DNA of 39,648 nucleotides from Clostridia bacterium (GTDB lineage Bacteria; Bacillota; Clostridia; Oscillospirales; Butyricicoccaceae). A model generated the notes under the pieces. It saw only the letters and a list, made by a program, of their open reading frames with translations, did not search any database and had not been told where the DNA came from. A program made the position numbers and the translations under genes. Shown here one piece after another: positions 16,708 through 25,325 of this stretch. Numbering within the stretch: the first letter of the stretch is position 1; every line of letters starts with the position of its first letter. The stretch lies in NCBI GenBank assembly GCA_017455565.1, contig JAFSZV010000023.1, forward strand, positions 1 through 39,648. Direction: 5' to 3'.

Positions 16708-16725
16708 CGGGGAGGAGGAAAGACA

Positions 16726-17352
16726 ATGGCTAAGACGAATGTAGTAGATATGACCGGCAAGGTCGTTGGCGAGATCGAACTGAACGACAGCGTCTTCGGC
16801 ATCGAGCCCAACACCGCCGTCATGCACGCCGACGTAAAGAATTATCTGGCCAATCAGCGGCAGGGCACGCAGTCCACGCTGACCCGCGCCGAGGTTTCCG
16901 GCGGCGGCAGAAAGCCCCGCCGCCAGAAGGGCTCCGGTATGGCCCGCCAGGGCAGCACCCGCGCTCCTCAGTGGACCCACGGCGGCATCGCGCTGGGCCC
17001 CAAGCCCCGGGATTACAGTTATCGCCTCAATAAGAAGACCAAGCAGCTCGCCATCCGCAGCGCACTGAGCGCCAAGCTGGCCGCCGGTCAGATGGTCGTG
17101 GTGGACAGCATCGCGCTGCCCGAGATCAAGACCCGCAGCATGGTCAACTTCCTCAAGGCCGTTGGCGCCGAGGGCAAGGCCCTGGTCATGACCAACGATG
17201 TGGAGAAGAACGTCGTTCTCTCCGCCCGCAACATCCCCGGCGTCAAGACCACCTTCTCCGGCATCATCTGCGTTTACGACATCCTGAAGGCCGACAAGTT
17301 CATCGTGGACAAGGCGGCTGTGGAAAAGCTGCAGGAGGTATATGCCAAATGA
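16726..17352 (+). CDS. rplD: Ribosomal protein L4
   Basis: A 208-residue large-subunit protein lining the nascent-peptide exit tunnel, and in well-studied bacteria the autogenous regulator of the S10 operon. The extended tunnel loop [19 protein letters not shown] and the neighbouring APQWTHGG segment are present. GGGGAGGAGG precedes the ATG. Its stop overlaps the start of rplW by four bases. If regulation follows the known model, L4 would act on the long leader upstream of rpsJ. Confidence 0.97.
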   Translation: MAKTNVVDMTGKVVGEIELNDSVFGIEPNTAVMHADVKNYLANQRQGTQSTLTRAEVSGGGRKPRRQKGSGMARQGSTRAPQWTHGGIALGPKPRDYSYRLNKKTKQLAIRSALSAKLAAGQMVVVDSIALPEIKTRSMVNFLKAVGAEGKALVMTNDVEKNVVLSARNIPGVKTTFSGIICVYDILKADKFIVDKAAVEKLQEVYAK

Positions 17353-17645
17353 AAACCGCTTACGACATCATCATCCGCCCGGTGATCACCGAGAAGTCTA
17401 TGGAGGCCGTTGGAGATAAAAAGTACGTCTTTGAAGTCGCCACCGATGCCAACAAGGTCGAGATCCGCAAGGCCATCGAAGAGATCTTCGGCGTAAAGGT
17501 CATGAGCGTCAACACCATCAACGTCAGCGGCAAGGCCGTCCGCGGCCGCACCGGCAAGATGGGACGCAAGCCCGACCGCAAGAAAGCGATCATCCGCCTG
17601 ACGGAGGATTCCAAGACCATCGAACTGTTCGAGGGCATGGTCTAA
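17349..17645 (+). CDS. rplW: Ribosomal protein L23
   Basis: A 98-residue protein at the exit of the ribosomal tunnel, docking site for trigger factor and signal recognition particle. [14 protein letters not shown] is the standard N-terminus and [20 protein letters not shown] the tunnel-side loop. Translation is probably coupled to rplD through the ATGA overlap. A 120-base gap with hairpins follows before rplB. Confidence 0.97.
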   Translation: MKTAYDIIIRPVITEKSMEAVGDKKYVFEVATDANKVEIRKAIEEIFGVKVMSVNTINVSGKAVRGRTGKMGRKPDRKKAIIRLTEDSKTIELFEGMV

Positions 17646-17765
17646 TCGGGATCTTCCCGGCGAGAGCGGGAAACCCCGCTTGGGATCGCGCAGCGAACAT
17701 CGCTGCCGAACGTATGCCGCCCAAGGCGGCGCAAAACGAAACAAGATTAAGGAGTGAATACACCT
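17646..17765 (+). other. Structured 120-base rplW-rplB intercistronic region
   Basis: No gene. Small hairpins are visible: TTCCCG/CGGGAA, CAGCGA/TCGCTG and GCCGCC/GGCGGC. AAGGAG lies just before the rplB ATG. There is no T run, so it is not an obvious terminator. Confidence 0.4.
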
Positions 17766-18599
17766 ATGGCGATCAAAAGCTTTAAGCCCACGACGCCGTC
17801 CCGCCGCAACATGACGGTGACCGACTATTGTGGACTGAGCAAGGTCAAGCCTGAGAAGAGCCTTCTGGAGCCTCTCAAGAAGACCGCCGGCCGCAACAGC
17901 TACGGCCGCATCACCGTCCGTCATCACGGCGGCGGCAACAAGCAGAAATACCGCGTGATCGACTTCAAGCGCGACAAAGTGGATATGCCCGCTACCGTCC
18001 TGACGCTGGAGTACGATCCCAACCGCACCGCCCACATCGCGCTGGTGCGGTATGAGGATGGCGAGAAGCGCTACATCCTGGCTCCTCTGGGCCTGAAGGT
18101 GGGCGACGTCATCCTTTCCGGCGAGGGCGCCGACATCAAGCCCGGCAACTGCCTGCCCATCGCCAACATCCCCCTGGGCACCATGATCCACAACATCGAG
18201 CTCATCCCCGGCCGCGGCGGCCAGCTGGTCCGCTCTGCGGGCGGCGCCGCGCAGCTCATGGCCAAGGAAGGCGCTTCCGCGCAGGTGCGTCTGCCCTCCG
18301 GAGAAGTCCGTTACATCAAGATGGGCTGCCGCGCCACCATTGGTCAGGTGGGTAACATCGATCAGGAAAACCAGAACCTGGGCAAGGCCGGCAAGACCCG
18401 TCATCTGGGCGTCCGTCCCACCGTCCGCGGCTCTGTCATGAACCCGGTTGACCATCCCCACGGCGGCGGCGAGGGCAAATCCCCCATCGGCCGTCCCGGC
18501 CCTGTTACCCCCTGGGGTAAGCCCGCGCTGGGTTACAAGACCCGCAAGAAGAATCACCGCACCGACAAGCAGATCGTCAAGCGTCGCAACGGTAAATAA
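17766..18599 (+). CDS. rplB: Ribosomal protein L2
   Basis: A 277-residue protein of the large subunit, close to the peptidyl-transferase centre and needed for subunit joining. [39 protein letters not shown] and the conserved [18 protein letters not shown] loop, with the peptidyl-transferase histidine, are all intact. ATG 17766 is chosen over the GTG at 17754 because AAGGAG sits just upstream and the protein then starts at the family position. rpsS follows after 19 bases. Confidence 0.97.
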   Translation: MAIKSFKPTTPSRRNMTVTDYCGLSKVKPEKSLLEPLKKTAGRNSYGRITVRHHGGGNKQKYRVIDFKRDKVDMPATVLTLEYDPNRTAHIALVRYEDGEKRYILAPLGLKVGDVILSGEGADIKPGNCLPIANIPLGTMIHNIELIPGRGGQLVRSAGGAAQLMAKEGASAQVRLPSGEVRYIKMGCRATIGQVGNIDQENQNLGKAGKTRHLGVRPTVRGSVMNPVDHPHGGGEGKSPIGRPGPVTPWGKPALGYKTRKKNHRTDKQIVKRRNGK

Positions 18600-18618
18600 T
18601 TGAAAGGAGCACAATAAT

Positions 18619-18891
18619 ATGGGCAGAAGTGTGAAAAAGGGCCCCTTTGTGGCTCCCGAGCTGCTGAAGAGGGTCCACCAGCTCAATGAGTCTGGTGAGA
18701 AGAAGGTCCTGAAGACCTGGTCCCGCGCCTCCACCATTTTCCCGGAGTTCGTGGGCCATACCATCGCCGTCCACGACGGCAGAAAGCATATCCCTGTCTA
18801 CATCACCGAGGATATGGTCGGACACAAGCTGGGCGAGTTTGCTCCTACGCGGACCTTCCGGGGTCACGCCGGCAGCAAGACCACGAAATAA
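18619..18891 (+). CDS. rpsS: Ribosomal protein S19
   Basis: A 90-residue small-subunit head protein that forms a pair with S13 and contacts the A-site finger. [10 protein letters not shown] and HNGRKHIPV-type (here [12 protein letters not shown]) and [15 protein letters not shown] segments are typical. GAAAGGAG precedes the ATG. Gaps of 19 and 15 bases tie it to rplB and rplV in one message. Confidence 0.97.
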   Translation: MGRSVKKGPFVAPELLKRVHQLNESGEKKVLKTWSRASTIFPEFVGHTIAVHDGRKHIPVYITEDMVGHKLGEFAPTRTFRGHAGSKTTK

Positions 18892-18906
18892 GGGAGGAAA
18901 CGAAAT

Positions 18907-19242
18907 ATGGAAGCGAAAGCATCTGTCAAGTACATTCGTATGTCCCCCCGCAAGGTTCAGATCGTCTGCGATCTGATCCGCGGCAAGGACGTTTCCTCCG
19001 CTGCCGCCATTCTGATGAACACCCGCAAGGCCGCCAGCGAGCCGCTGATGAAGCTGCTGAAGAGCTGCGCCGCCAACGCGGAAAACAACTTGGAGATGGA
19101 TCCCGAGAAGCTCTATGTCGCCAAGGTCTGGTGCTGCCCCGGCCCCATCCTCAAGAGAATGATGCCCCGCGCCCGCGGCGGCGCCGCCGGCATCAAGAAG
19201 AGAACCTGCCACATCAACATGGTTCTCGCCGAGAAAGAATAA
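18907..19242 (+). CDS. rplV: Ribosomal protein L22
   Basis: A 111-residue large-subunit protein whose beta hairpin lines the tunnel constriction with L4; changes there give macrolide resistance in other bacteria. KYIRMSPRKVQIVCDLIRGK is the family N-terminus, and the hairpin region GPILKRMMPRARGGAAGIKKR appears normal in length, with no macrolide-type insertion or deletion evident by eye. AGGGAGGA lies upstream of the ATG. Confidence 0.97.
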   Translation: MEAKASVKYIRMSPRKVQIVCDLIRGKDVSSAAAILMNTRKAASEPLMKLLKSCAANAENNLEMDPEKLYVAKVWCCPGPILKRMMPRARGGAAGIKKRTCHINMVLAEKE

Positions 19243-19257
19243 GTCAGGAGGGAAACT

Positions 19258-20118
19258 ATGGGACAGAAAGTTAATCCCCACGGCCTTCGCGTGGGCGTCA
19301 TCAACGGTTGGGACTCCCGTTGGTTTGCCAAGGACCAGCTCGTCGGCGACCTGTTGGTGGAGGATCACAAGATCCGCGAGTATCTGAAGAAGAACCTGTA
19401 TCAGGCAGGCATCCCCAAGATCGAGATCGAGCGCGACAGCGCCAAGGTCCGCATCTTTATCCACTGCGCCAAGCCCGGCATGATCGTCGGCAAGGGCGGC
19501 GCCGAGATCGAGAAGCTGCAGGAGACCGTTTCCAAGATGATCGGCAAGCCCGTGGCCATCTCCATCGTCGAGGTCCGCTCCCCCGATCTCAACGCGCAGC
19601 TCGTGGCGGAGAACATCGCCGCGCAGATCGAAAAGCGCATCTCGCACCGCCGCGCCATGAAGATGTCCATGCAGCGCGCCATGAAACTGGGAGCCAAGGG
19701 CATCAAGTGCCGCTGCTCCGGCCGTCTGGGCGGACGCGAGATCGCCGGCGTCGAAGAGTATCACGAGGGCACCATCCCCCTGCAGACTCTCCGCGCCGAC
19801 ATCGACTACGGCTTTGCCGAGGCGAAGACCACCTACGGCCGCATCGGCTGCAAGGTCTGGCTGTATAAGGGCGAAGTCCTCACCGGCGGCCCCCGCTCCA
19901 CCCCCGTGGAAGCGCCCCGCCGTGACCGCCGCGACCGCCGTGACGGCGACCGCCGGCCCCGCCGTGACGGCGACCGTGGCGACCGCCGCAACAACAATCG
20001 CTTCGGCGACCGCAAACCCTATTCCGGCGCCCCCCGCAACGGGCAGGGCGGCCGTCCCTATCAGCAGCGTCCCGCCCAGGCGCCCGCTGCTCCCAAGACG
20101 GAAGGAGGAGCAGAATAA
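19258..20118 (+). CDS. rpsC: Ribosomal protein S3 with a long basic C-terminal extension
   Basis: A 286-residue small-subunit protein at the mRNA entry, with helicase-aiding activity on m[18 protein letters not shown], the KH-domain loop [14 protein letters not shown] and the C-terminal core [15 protein letters not shown] and [18 protein letters not shown] are standard. The family normally ends near residue 220; here about 66 further residues (221-286) are added, first with RRDR, RRDG and DRR repeats, then rich in Gly, Asn, Pro and Gln. This tail looks disordered and RNA-binding. The stop overlaps the rplP ATG by one base. Confidence 0.97.
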   Translation: MGQKVNPHGLRVGVINGWDSRWFAKDQLVGDLLVEDHKIREYLKKNLYQAGIPKIEIERDSAKVRIFIHCAKPGMIVGKGGAEIEKLQETVSKMIGKPVAISIVEVRSPDLNAQLVAENIAAQIEKRISHRRAMKMSMQRAMKLGAKGIKCRCSGRLGGREIAGVEEYHEGTIPLQTLRADIDYGFAEAKTTYGRIGCKVWLYKGEVLTGGPRSTPVEAPRRDRRDRRDGDRRPRRDGDRGDRRNNNRFGDRKPYSGAPRNGQGGRPYQQRPAQAPAAPKTEGGAE

Positions 20119-20555
20119 TGTTAATGCCCAAGAGAGTCAAATACCGCAGAGTCCACCGCGGCCGCATGAAGGGCAAAGCCACCCGCGGCAACGTGGTGAA
20201 CTACGGTGAGTTCGGCCTGATGGCCACCGAGCCCGCGTGGATCACCAGCAATCAGATCGAGGCGGCCCGTGTCGCCATGACCCGTTATACCAAGCGCGGC
20301 GGCCAGGTCTGGATCAAGATCTTCCCCGACAAGCCCGTTACCGAAAAGCCCGCCGAGACCCGAATGGGCTCCGGTAAAGGCTCCCCTGAGTACTGGGTGG
20401 CCGTGGTCAAGCCCGGCCGCGTCATGTTCGAGATCGCCGGCGTTTCCGAGGAAGCCGCGAGAGAGGCTCTGCGCCTCGCCAGCTACAAGCTGCCCGTCAA
20501 GTGCAAGATTGTCAAGCGCGAGGACACTGTTACCGAGAATGGTGGTGAAGCGTAA
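20118..20555 (+). CDS. rplP: Ribosomal protein L16
   Basis: A 145-residue protein at the A- and P-site tRNA elbows of the large subunit. [17 protein letters not shown] and [16 protein letters not shown] are diagnostic. The first ATG at 20118 overlaps the rpsC stop; an ATG at 20124 (two codons later, giving MPKRVK) is equally plausible, as GGAGGA lies at 20103-20108. The stop overlaps the rpmC ATG by one base, so S3, L16 and L29 are translationally linked. Confidence 0.96.
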   Translation: MLMPKRVKYRRVHRGRMKGKATRGNVVNYGEFGLMATEPAWITSNQIEAARVAMTRYTKRGGQVWIKIFPDKPVTEKPAETRMGSGKGSPEYWVAVVKPGRVMFEIAGVSEEAAREALRLASYKLPVKCKIVKREDTVTENGGEA

Positions 20556-20752
20556 TGAAGATCAAGGAAGCTCGTGAGATGTCCGCGGATCAGCTCAACG
20601 CCAAGCTGGTGGAACTGAAAAAGGACCTGTTCAATCTGCGTCTTCAGCACGCCACCAACCAGTTGGACAATCCCGGCAAGATCGCCGATGTCAAGCACGA
20701 CATCGCCAGAGTCAAGACCGTGCTGCGCGAGCTTGAGCTCGCCGCCAAGTAA
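20555..20752 (+). CDS. rpmC: Ribosomal protein L29
   Basis: A 65-residue two-helix protein at the tunnel exit, next to L23. KIKEAREMSADQLNAKLVEL, LFNLRLQHATNQLDNP and the final IARVKTVLREL helix are typical. It begins inside the last base of the rplP stop codon and is followed after 21 bases by rpsQ. Confidence 0.96.
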   Translation: MKIKEAREMSADQLNAKLVELKKDLFNLRLQHATNQLDNPGKIADVKHDIARVKTVLRELELAAK

Positions 20753-20773
20753 GCGGTAAGGAGGAACTGAACA

Positions 20774-21031
20774 ATGAGTGAAAGAGCTTTCCGCAAGCAA
20801 AGGATCGGCATGGTCGTCTCTGACAAGATGGATAAGACCGTTGTGGTCGCCATCGAAGACCGTGTGCAGCATCCCCTTTATAAGAAGATCCAGAAGAGGA
20901 CCTATAAGCTGAAGGCCCACGACGAGAACAACGAGTGCGGCACCGGCGACAAGGTCCGTGTGATGGAGACCCGCCCCCTCTCCCGCGATAAGAGATGGCG
21001 CGTGGTGGAAATCATCGAAAAAGCGAAGTAA
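20774..21031 (+). CDS. rpsQ: Ribosomal protein S17
   Basis: An 85-residue OB-fold protein of the 30S body. [21 protein letters not shown] and [29 protein letters not shown] are standard. AAGGAGG lies just before the ATG. Spacing of 21 and 12 bases to its neighbours supports a single message. Confidence 0.97.
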   Translation: MSERAFRKQRIGMVVSDKMDKTVVVAIEDRVQHPLYKKIQKRTYKLKAHDENNECGTGDKVRVMETRPLSRDKRWRVVEIIEKAK

Positions 21032-21043
21032 GGAGGGACCGTC

Positions 21044-21412
21044 ATGGTACAAGCTGAAACTTATCTGCGCGTCGCCGACAATACCGGCGCGAAAGAACTC
21101 AAGTGCATCCGCGTTCTGGGCGGTTCCGTCCGCAGATACGGCAACATCGGCGATGTGATCGTCGCTTCTGTCCGCAAGGCTGCCCCCGGCGGCCAGGTCA
21201 AGAAGGGCGACGTCGTCAAGGCCGTGATCGTGCGCACCCGCAAGGGCCTGCGCCGCAACGACGGCAGCTACGTCCGTTTCGACGAGAACGCGGCCGTCAT
21301 CATCAAAGACGACAAGACCCCTCAGGGCACCCGTATCTTTGGACCGGTTGCCCGCGAGCTCCGCGAGAGAGATTACACCAAGATCCTCTCCCTGGCTCCC
21401 GAAGTACTGTAA
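21044..21412 (+). CDS. rplN: Ribosomal protein L14
   Basis: A 122-residue protein at the subunit interface, binding site of silencing factor Rsf[28 protein letters not shown] and [18 protein letters not shown] are classic. AAGGAGG precedes the ATG. This gene marks the transition from the S10 to the spc section, but no promoter separates them here. Confidence 0.97.
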   Translation: MVQAETYLRVADNTGAKELKCIRVLGGSVRRYGNIGDVIVASVRKAAPGGQVKKGDVVKAVIVRTRKGLRRNDGSYVRFDENAAVIIKDDKTPQGTRIFGPVARELRERDYTKILSLAPEVL

Positions 21413-21427
21413 GGAGGACGCTGACTT

Positions 21428-21742
21428 ATGAACACATTGCATGTGAAGACCGGCGACACCGTAGTGGTACTTTCCGGCAAGGATAAGGGCAAGCAGGGCA
21501 AGATCATCTCTGCCTCTCCCAAGAAGGGCACCGTCCTCGTGGAGGGCGTCGCCGTCACCGCCCATCATCAGAAGCCCCGCAGACAGGGCGAGACCGGCGG
21601 CATCGTCGAAAGAGAGACCCCCATCCGCGCCTGCAAAGTCATGCGCGTGTGCCCCAAGTGTGGCAAGCCCACCAGACCGGCCCACAAGATTGCCGACGGC
21701 AAAAAGACCACCGTCTGCAAGAAGTGCGGCGCGGAGATCTAA
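21428..21742 (+). CDS. rplX: Ribosomal protein L24
   Basis: A 104-residue KOW-domain protein, an initiator of 50S assembly. HVKTGDTVVVLSGKDKGKQGKI is the KOW motif. The C-terminal half holds a CxxC...CxxC zinc ribbon (C75, C78, C97, C100), as in several Clostridia and other Firmicutes. AAGGAGG sits ahead of the ATG at normal distance. Confidence 0.96.
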   Translation: MNTLHVKTGDTVVVLSGKDKGKQGKIISASPKKGTVLVEGVAVTAHHQKPRRQGETGGIVERETPIRACKVMRVCPKCGKPTRPAHKIADGKKTTVCKKCGAEI

Positions 21743-21761
21743 GGACGAGGAGGAGTAAAAC

Positions 21762-22349
21762 ATGGCCAAGGAAAAGAATATGGAAGGCTCCGTCAAGCCG
21801 GAAGGTTACACCCCCCGCCTGAAGACCAAATACACCGAGGAAGTCGCTCCCGCTCTGATGAAGAAGTTTGAGTACAAGAGCGTCATGCAGATCCCCAAGC
21901 TGAACAAGATCACCGTTAACATCGGTTGCGGCGAAGCCCGCGACAACAGCAAGGTGCTGGACGCCGTGGTTGCCGACCTGACCAAGATCACCGGCCAGAA
22001 GCCCATCGTCACCAAGGCGAAGAAGAGCGTTGCGAACTTCAAGCTCCGCGAGGGCATGAATATCGGCGCCAAGGTCACCCTGCGGGGCGACCGGATGTGG
22101 GAGTTTTTGGATCGTCTGTTCTCTGTGGCGCTGCCCCGTGTCCGCGACTTCCGCGGCATCAACCCCAACGGCTTCGACGGCCGCGGCAACTATGCCATGG
22201 GCGTGAAGGAGCAGTTGATCTTCCCCGAGATCGAGTATGACAAGATCGACAAGATCCGCGGTATGGACATCGTCTTTACCACCACCGCCAATACCGACGA
22301 AGAAGCCCGCGAGCTGCTGACGCTGCTGGGCGCTCCGTTCTCTAAGTAA
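21762..22349 (+). CDS. rplE: Ribosomal protein L5
   Basis: A 195-residue protein of the central protuberance, binding 5S rRNA and P-site t[44 protein letters not shown] and [15 protein letters not shown] are typical. The N-terminus is about 16 residues longer than usual ([16 protein letters not shown]); translation from ATG 21762 is supported by AGGAGGAG just upstream, so the extension is probably real. Confidence 0.96.
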   Translation: MAKEKNMEGSVKPEGYTPRLKTKYTEEVAPALMKKFEYKSVMQIPKLNKITVNIGCGEARDNSKVLDAVVADLTKITGQKPIVTKAKKSVANFKLREGMNIGAKVTLRGDRMWEFLDRLFSVALPRVRDFRGINPNGFDGRGNYAMGVKEQLIFPEIEYDKIDKIRGMDIVFTTTANTDEEARELLTLLGAPFSK

Positions 22350-22363
22350 GGGGAGGAACAACA

Positions 22364-22549
22364 ATGGCTAAAAAATCTATGATCCTGAAGCAGCAGCGCG
22401 GCGGCAAGTTCGCCACCCGCAACTACAACCGCTGCAAGATCTGCGGCCGCCCCCACGCCTATCTCCGCGATTTCGGCATCTGCCGTATCTGCTTCCGCGA
22501 GCTGGCGTATAAGGGCGAGATCCCCGGCGTCCGCAAGGCTTCCTGGTAA
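22364..22549 (+). CDS. rpsZ: Ribosomal protein S14, zinc type
   Basis: A 61-residue S14 of the short zinc-binding type with C24, C27, C40 and C43. [23 protein letters not shown] is nearly invariant; it binds 16S rRNA in the 30S head. GGGGAGG precedes the ATG. No zinc-free S14 copy lies in the window. A 279-base gap with no gene follows, which is unusual at this place. Confidence 0.97.
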   Translation: MAKKSMILKQQRGGKFATRNYNRCKICGRPHAYLRDFGICRICFRELAYKGEIPGVRKASW

Positions 22550-22828
22550 ATTTCCGCTTATGCTTCAGATTTGCCGGGTCGCCGTACCTTTGTACTGCCG
22601 CCCCGTCAAATCTTTGCCGAAGCGCAAATTTCCACAGGAATCCCGCTTTGAGGAAGATCCTCATGCAAATCCGTATCCCGGCCGCAGGCGCGGCTTAAGA
22701 ATAGTGGAGAGGGCTGCGGCAAAATCAGACGCCGGCAGCCGGCCAATCGGGGCGCCGACAGGCCGTTTCCCGGCGTGGAAAGACCGCAAATCAAAGCCGC
22801 TCTCTAACTTCTAAAAGGAGGAAAACTT
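22550..22828 (+). other. 279-base structured gap between rpsZ and rpsH
   Basis: No believable gene is present; an 84-codon open frame at 22560 has no ribosome binding site and no protein-like pattern. Hairpins are visible: AGATTTG-C-CGGG paired with CCCG-T-CAAATCT (about 22567-22613) around an inner GTAC/GTAC stem, GAGGA/TCCTC, and GCCGC/GCGGC. AAAGGAGG stands before rpsH. It may be an attenuator, processing site or RNA-protein target. Confidence 0.45.
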
Positions 22829-23227
22829 ATGCACATCACCGACCCCATCGCGGATATGCTCACTCGTATCCGCAACGCGGGGACCGCCCGTCACGCAACG
22901 GTGGACGTTCCCGCTTCCGGCATGAAAAAGGCCATCGCCCAGATCCTGCTGGAGGAAGGCTACATCAAGGCCTATGACATGATCGACGAGGGCGTTCAGG
23001 GCACCATCCGCATCACCCTGAAGTACAACGCCAACAAAGAGAAGGCCATCACCGGCCTGCGCCGTGTTTCCAAGCCCGGTCTGCGCGTCTATGCCGGCGC
23101 CGACGAGCTGCCCCGCGTCCTGAAGGGCCTGGGCATCGCCATCGTTTCCACCAGCAAGGGCATCATGACCGACAAGAAGGCTCGCGAGATGCACGTGGGC
23201 GGCGAAGTTCTGGCTTTTGTTTGGTAA
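22829..23227 (+). CDS. rpsH: Ribosomal protein S8
   Basis: A 132-residue primary 16S rRNA-binding protein and, in E. coli, the autogenous regulator of the spc operon. [28 protein letters not shown] and [18 protein letters not shown] are diagnostic. The long structured gap directly upstream would be a natural target for such control, though no S8-site match was established here. Confidence 0.97.
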   Translation: MHITDPIADMLTRIRNAGTARHATVDVPASGMKKAIAQILLEEGYIKAYDMIDEGVQGTIRITLKYNANKEKAITGLRRVSKPGLRVYAGADELPRVLKGLGIAIVSTSKGIMTDKKAREMHVGGEVLAFVW

Positions 23228-23241
23228 GGAGGTAACGAGCA

Positions 23242-23787
23242 ATGTCTAGAATCGGAAGAATGCCGATTACCGTCCCTGCCGGCGTCGAAGTCAAGGTCAA
23301 CGCTAATCAGGTGACCGTAAAAGGCCCCAAGGGTGAGATCACCCAAACCATGCACCCCGATATGATCATCGAGCAGGAGGGCAACGTCATCCACGTCAAG
23401 CGCCCCTCTGAGGATAAGCTGCACAAGTCCCTTCACGGCCTGACCCGCACCCTCATCCACAACATGGTGGTGGGCGTTACCGAGGGCTACAAGAAGGAGC
23501 TGGAGGTCAACGGCGTGGGTTACCGCGTGTCCAAGGACGGCACCAATCTGGTTATGAATATCGGATATTCCCATCCGGTGATCATGCCTGAGAAGAACGG
23601 TATCACCATTGAAGTCCCCTCCCCTAACAAGATCATTGTGCAGGGCATCGACAAGCAGAGCGTCGGCCAGTTTGCGGCCGAGGTCCGCGAGAAGCGTCCC
23701 CCCGAGCCTTACAAGGGCAAGGGCATCCGCTATGCCGGCGAGTTTGTCCGTCATAAAGAGGGCAAGACCGGCGCCAAGAAGAAATAA
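23242..23787 (+). CDS. rplF: Ribosomal protein L6
   Basis: A 181-residue two-domain protein near the sarcin-ricin loop. MSRIGRMPITVPAGVEV, the central VNGVGYRV and the C-terminal PPEPYKGKGIRYAGE are standard. AAGGAGG precedes the ATG; gaps are 14 and 15 bases to rpsH and rplR. Confidence 0.97.
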   Translation: MSRIGRMPITVPAGVEVKVNANQVTVKGPKGEITQTMHPDMIIEQEGNVIHVKRPSEDKLHKSLHGLTRTLIHNMVVGVTEGYKKELEVNGVGYRVSKDGTNLVMNIGYSHPVIMPEKNGITIEVPSPNKIIVQGIDKQSVGQFAAEVREKRPPEPYKGKGIRYAGEFVRHKEGKTGAKKK

Positions 23788-23802
23788 GGGAGGTGCACTT
23801 AG

Positions 23803-24162
23803 ATGGTTAAGCAGTTTGATTCCAACGCCCAGCGTCTTAAGCGCCACAAGAGAGTGCGCGCCCACATTTCCGGCACCCCGGAGCGCCCCCGTCTGGACGT
23901 GTTCCGCAGCGCCAAGAACATCTACGCCCAGGTCATCGACGACGTCAACGGCGTCACGCTGGCCGCTGCCGGCTCCAACGAAAAGGATTTCGGCGTTTAC
24001 GGCGGCAATGTTGAGGCCGCCAAGAAGGTGGGCGAGCTCATCGCACAGCGGGCGAAAGCCAAGGGCATCGAAGAAGTGGTCTTTGACCGCGGCGGCTATC
24101 TCTATCACGGCCGCGTGCAGGCTCTGGCCGAAGCCGCCCGCGAAGGCGGACTGAAGTTTTAA
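23803..24162 (+). CDS. rplR: Ribosomal protein L18
   Basis: A 119-residue 5S rRNA-binding protein of the central protuberance. [35 protein letters not shown] and [24 protein letters not shown] are diagnostic. GGGAGGT lies ahead of the ATG. It works with L5 in placing 5S rRNA. Confidence 0.97.
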   Translation: MVKQFDSNAQRLKRHKRVRAHISGTPERPRLDVFRSAKNIYAQVIDDVNGVTLAAAGSNEKDFGVYGGNVEAAKKVGELIAQRAKAKGIEEVVFDRGGYLYHGRVQALAEAAREGGLKF

Positions 24163-24177
24163 GGGAGGACATACACT

Positions 24178-24675
24178 ATGGCTAAATTGATCGACGCCAG
24201 CACCCTGGAGCTGAGCGAGAAGGTCGTTTCCCTCAACCGTGTCAGCAAGACGGTCAAGGGCGGCCGCATCATGAAATTCTCCGCGCTCGTGGTGGTTGGC
24301 AACGGCGACGGCATCGTCGGGTTCGGCCTGGGCAAGTCCTCTGAAGTCCCCGACGCCATCCGCAAGGGCATCGAAGATGCAAAGAAAAACCTGGTCAAGA
24401 TCTCGCTCACCGGCACCACCATCCCCCACGAGGTCATCGGAAAGTTCGGCGCCGGCCGCGTGCTGCTCAAGCCCGCTGCCCCCGGTACCGGCGTGATCGC
24501 CGGCGGCCCTGTCCGTGCCGTGGTGGAAATGGCCGGCATCCGCGACATCCGCACCAAGTGCCTGCGTTCCAACAACCCCCAGAACGTGGTCGCCGCCACG
24601 ATGGAGGGCCTGAAGTCCCTGCGCGACGCCCAGCAGGTCGCTGTGGTCCGCGGCAAGGACGCCAGCGAGCTGTAA
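24178..24675 (+). CDS. rpsE: Ribosomal protein S5
   Basis: A 165-residue 30S protein at the mRNA entry with S3 and S4; changes in it affect fidelity and spectinomycin response in other bacteria. [40 protein letters not shown] and the [15 protein letters not shown] core are intact. GGGAGGA precedes the ATG and 12 bases separate it from rpmD. Confidence 0.97.
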   Translation: MAKLIDASTLELSEKVVSLNRVSKTVKGGRIMKFSALVVVGNGDGIVGFGLGKSSEVPDAIRKGIEDAKKNLVKISLTGTTIPHEVIGKFGAGRVLLKPAAPGTGVIAGGPVRAVVEMAGIRDIRTKCLRSNNPQNVVAATMEGLKSLRDAQQVAVVRGKDASEL

Positions 24676-24687
24676 GGAGGACACACC

Positions 24688-24870
24688 ATGAAGACTTATA
24701 AAATCACCCTGGTGAAGAGCCTGAACGGCCGCTTTAAGAAGCACATCGCCACGGCGCAGTCTCTGGGCCTGACCAAGATCGGCGACACCACCGTTCAGCC
24801 CGATAACGAGTGCACCCGCGGCAAGATCACCCAGATCAGCTATCTGATCCGTGTGGAAGAAATGAACTAA
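24688..24870 (+). CDS. rpmD: Ribosomal protein L30
   Basis: A 60-residue large-subunit protein. [24 protein letters not shown] and MLRKVKHL-type end (here [12 protein letters not shown]) match the bacterial family. AAGGAGG lies before the ATG. rplO starts 14 bases after its stop. Confidence 0.95.
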   Translation: MKTYKITLVKSLNGRFKKHIATAQSLGLTKIGDTTVQPDNECTRGKITQISYLIRVEEMN

Positions 24871-24884
24871 GGAGGTTACCGGAT

Positions 24885-25325
24885 ATGAAACTGCATGAAT
24901 TACAGCCCGCTCCCGGTAGCACCACAGTCGGCAAGCGCAAGGGCCGCGGCATCGGCACCGGCAACGGCAAGACCGCCGGCCGTGGCCACAAGGGCCAGTG
25001 GGCCCGCTCCGGCGGCGGCGTCCGTCCCGGTTTTGAGGGCGGCCAGATGCCTCTGACCCGCCGTCTGCCCATGCGCGGATTCCACAATGTGTTTGCCAAG
25101 AAATACGCTGCGCTGAACGTCAGCGCCCTGAACTGCCTGGAAGACGGCGCCGAAGTTTCCTTCGAGACCCTGCTGGCACGCGGCATGGTGGAGAAGAAGT
25201 ACGACGGTATCCGCATCCTGGGCAACGGCGAGCTGCAGAAGAAGCTGACGGTCAAGGCCGCCGGCATCACCGCCGCCGCCAAAGAAAAGATCGAAGCCGC
25301 AGGAGGAAAGGCGGAGGTGATCTAA
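24885..25325 (+). CDS. rplO: Ribosomal protein L15
   Basis: A 146-residue late-assembly 50S protein. [41 protein letters not shown] and the RLPMRGF segment are typical. ATG 24885 is chosen because AAGGAGG precedes it and because upstream codons in frame overlap rpmD. The stop codon touches the secY start codon with no gap. Confidence 0.97.
   Translation: MKLHELQPAPGSTTVGKRKGRGIGTGNGKTAGRGHKGQWARSGGGVRPGFEGGQMPLTRRLPMRGFHNVFAKKYAALNVSALNCLEDGAEVSFETLLARGMVEKKYDGIRILGNGELQKKLTVKAAGITAAAKEKIEAAGGKAEVI

Noticed and set aside
19918..20015. CRISPR-like or simple DNA repeats at the end of rpsC
   Set aside because: The repeats are in-frame Arg/Asp codons of the S3 tail with irregular spacing, not a CRISPR array; no array was seen anywhere in the window.
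22560..22814. An 84-codon open frame in the rpsZ-rpsH gap
   Set aside because: No ribosome binding site, no recognisable pattern, and it overlaps the hairpins there.
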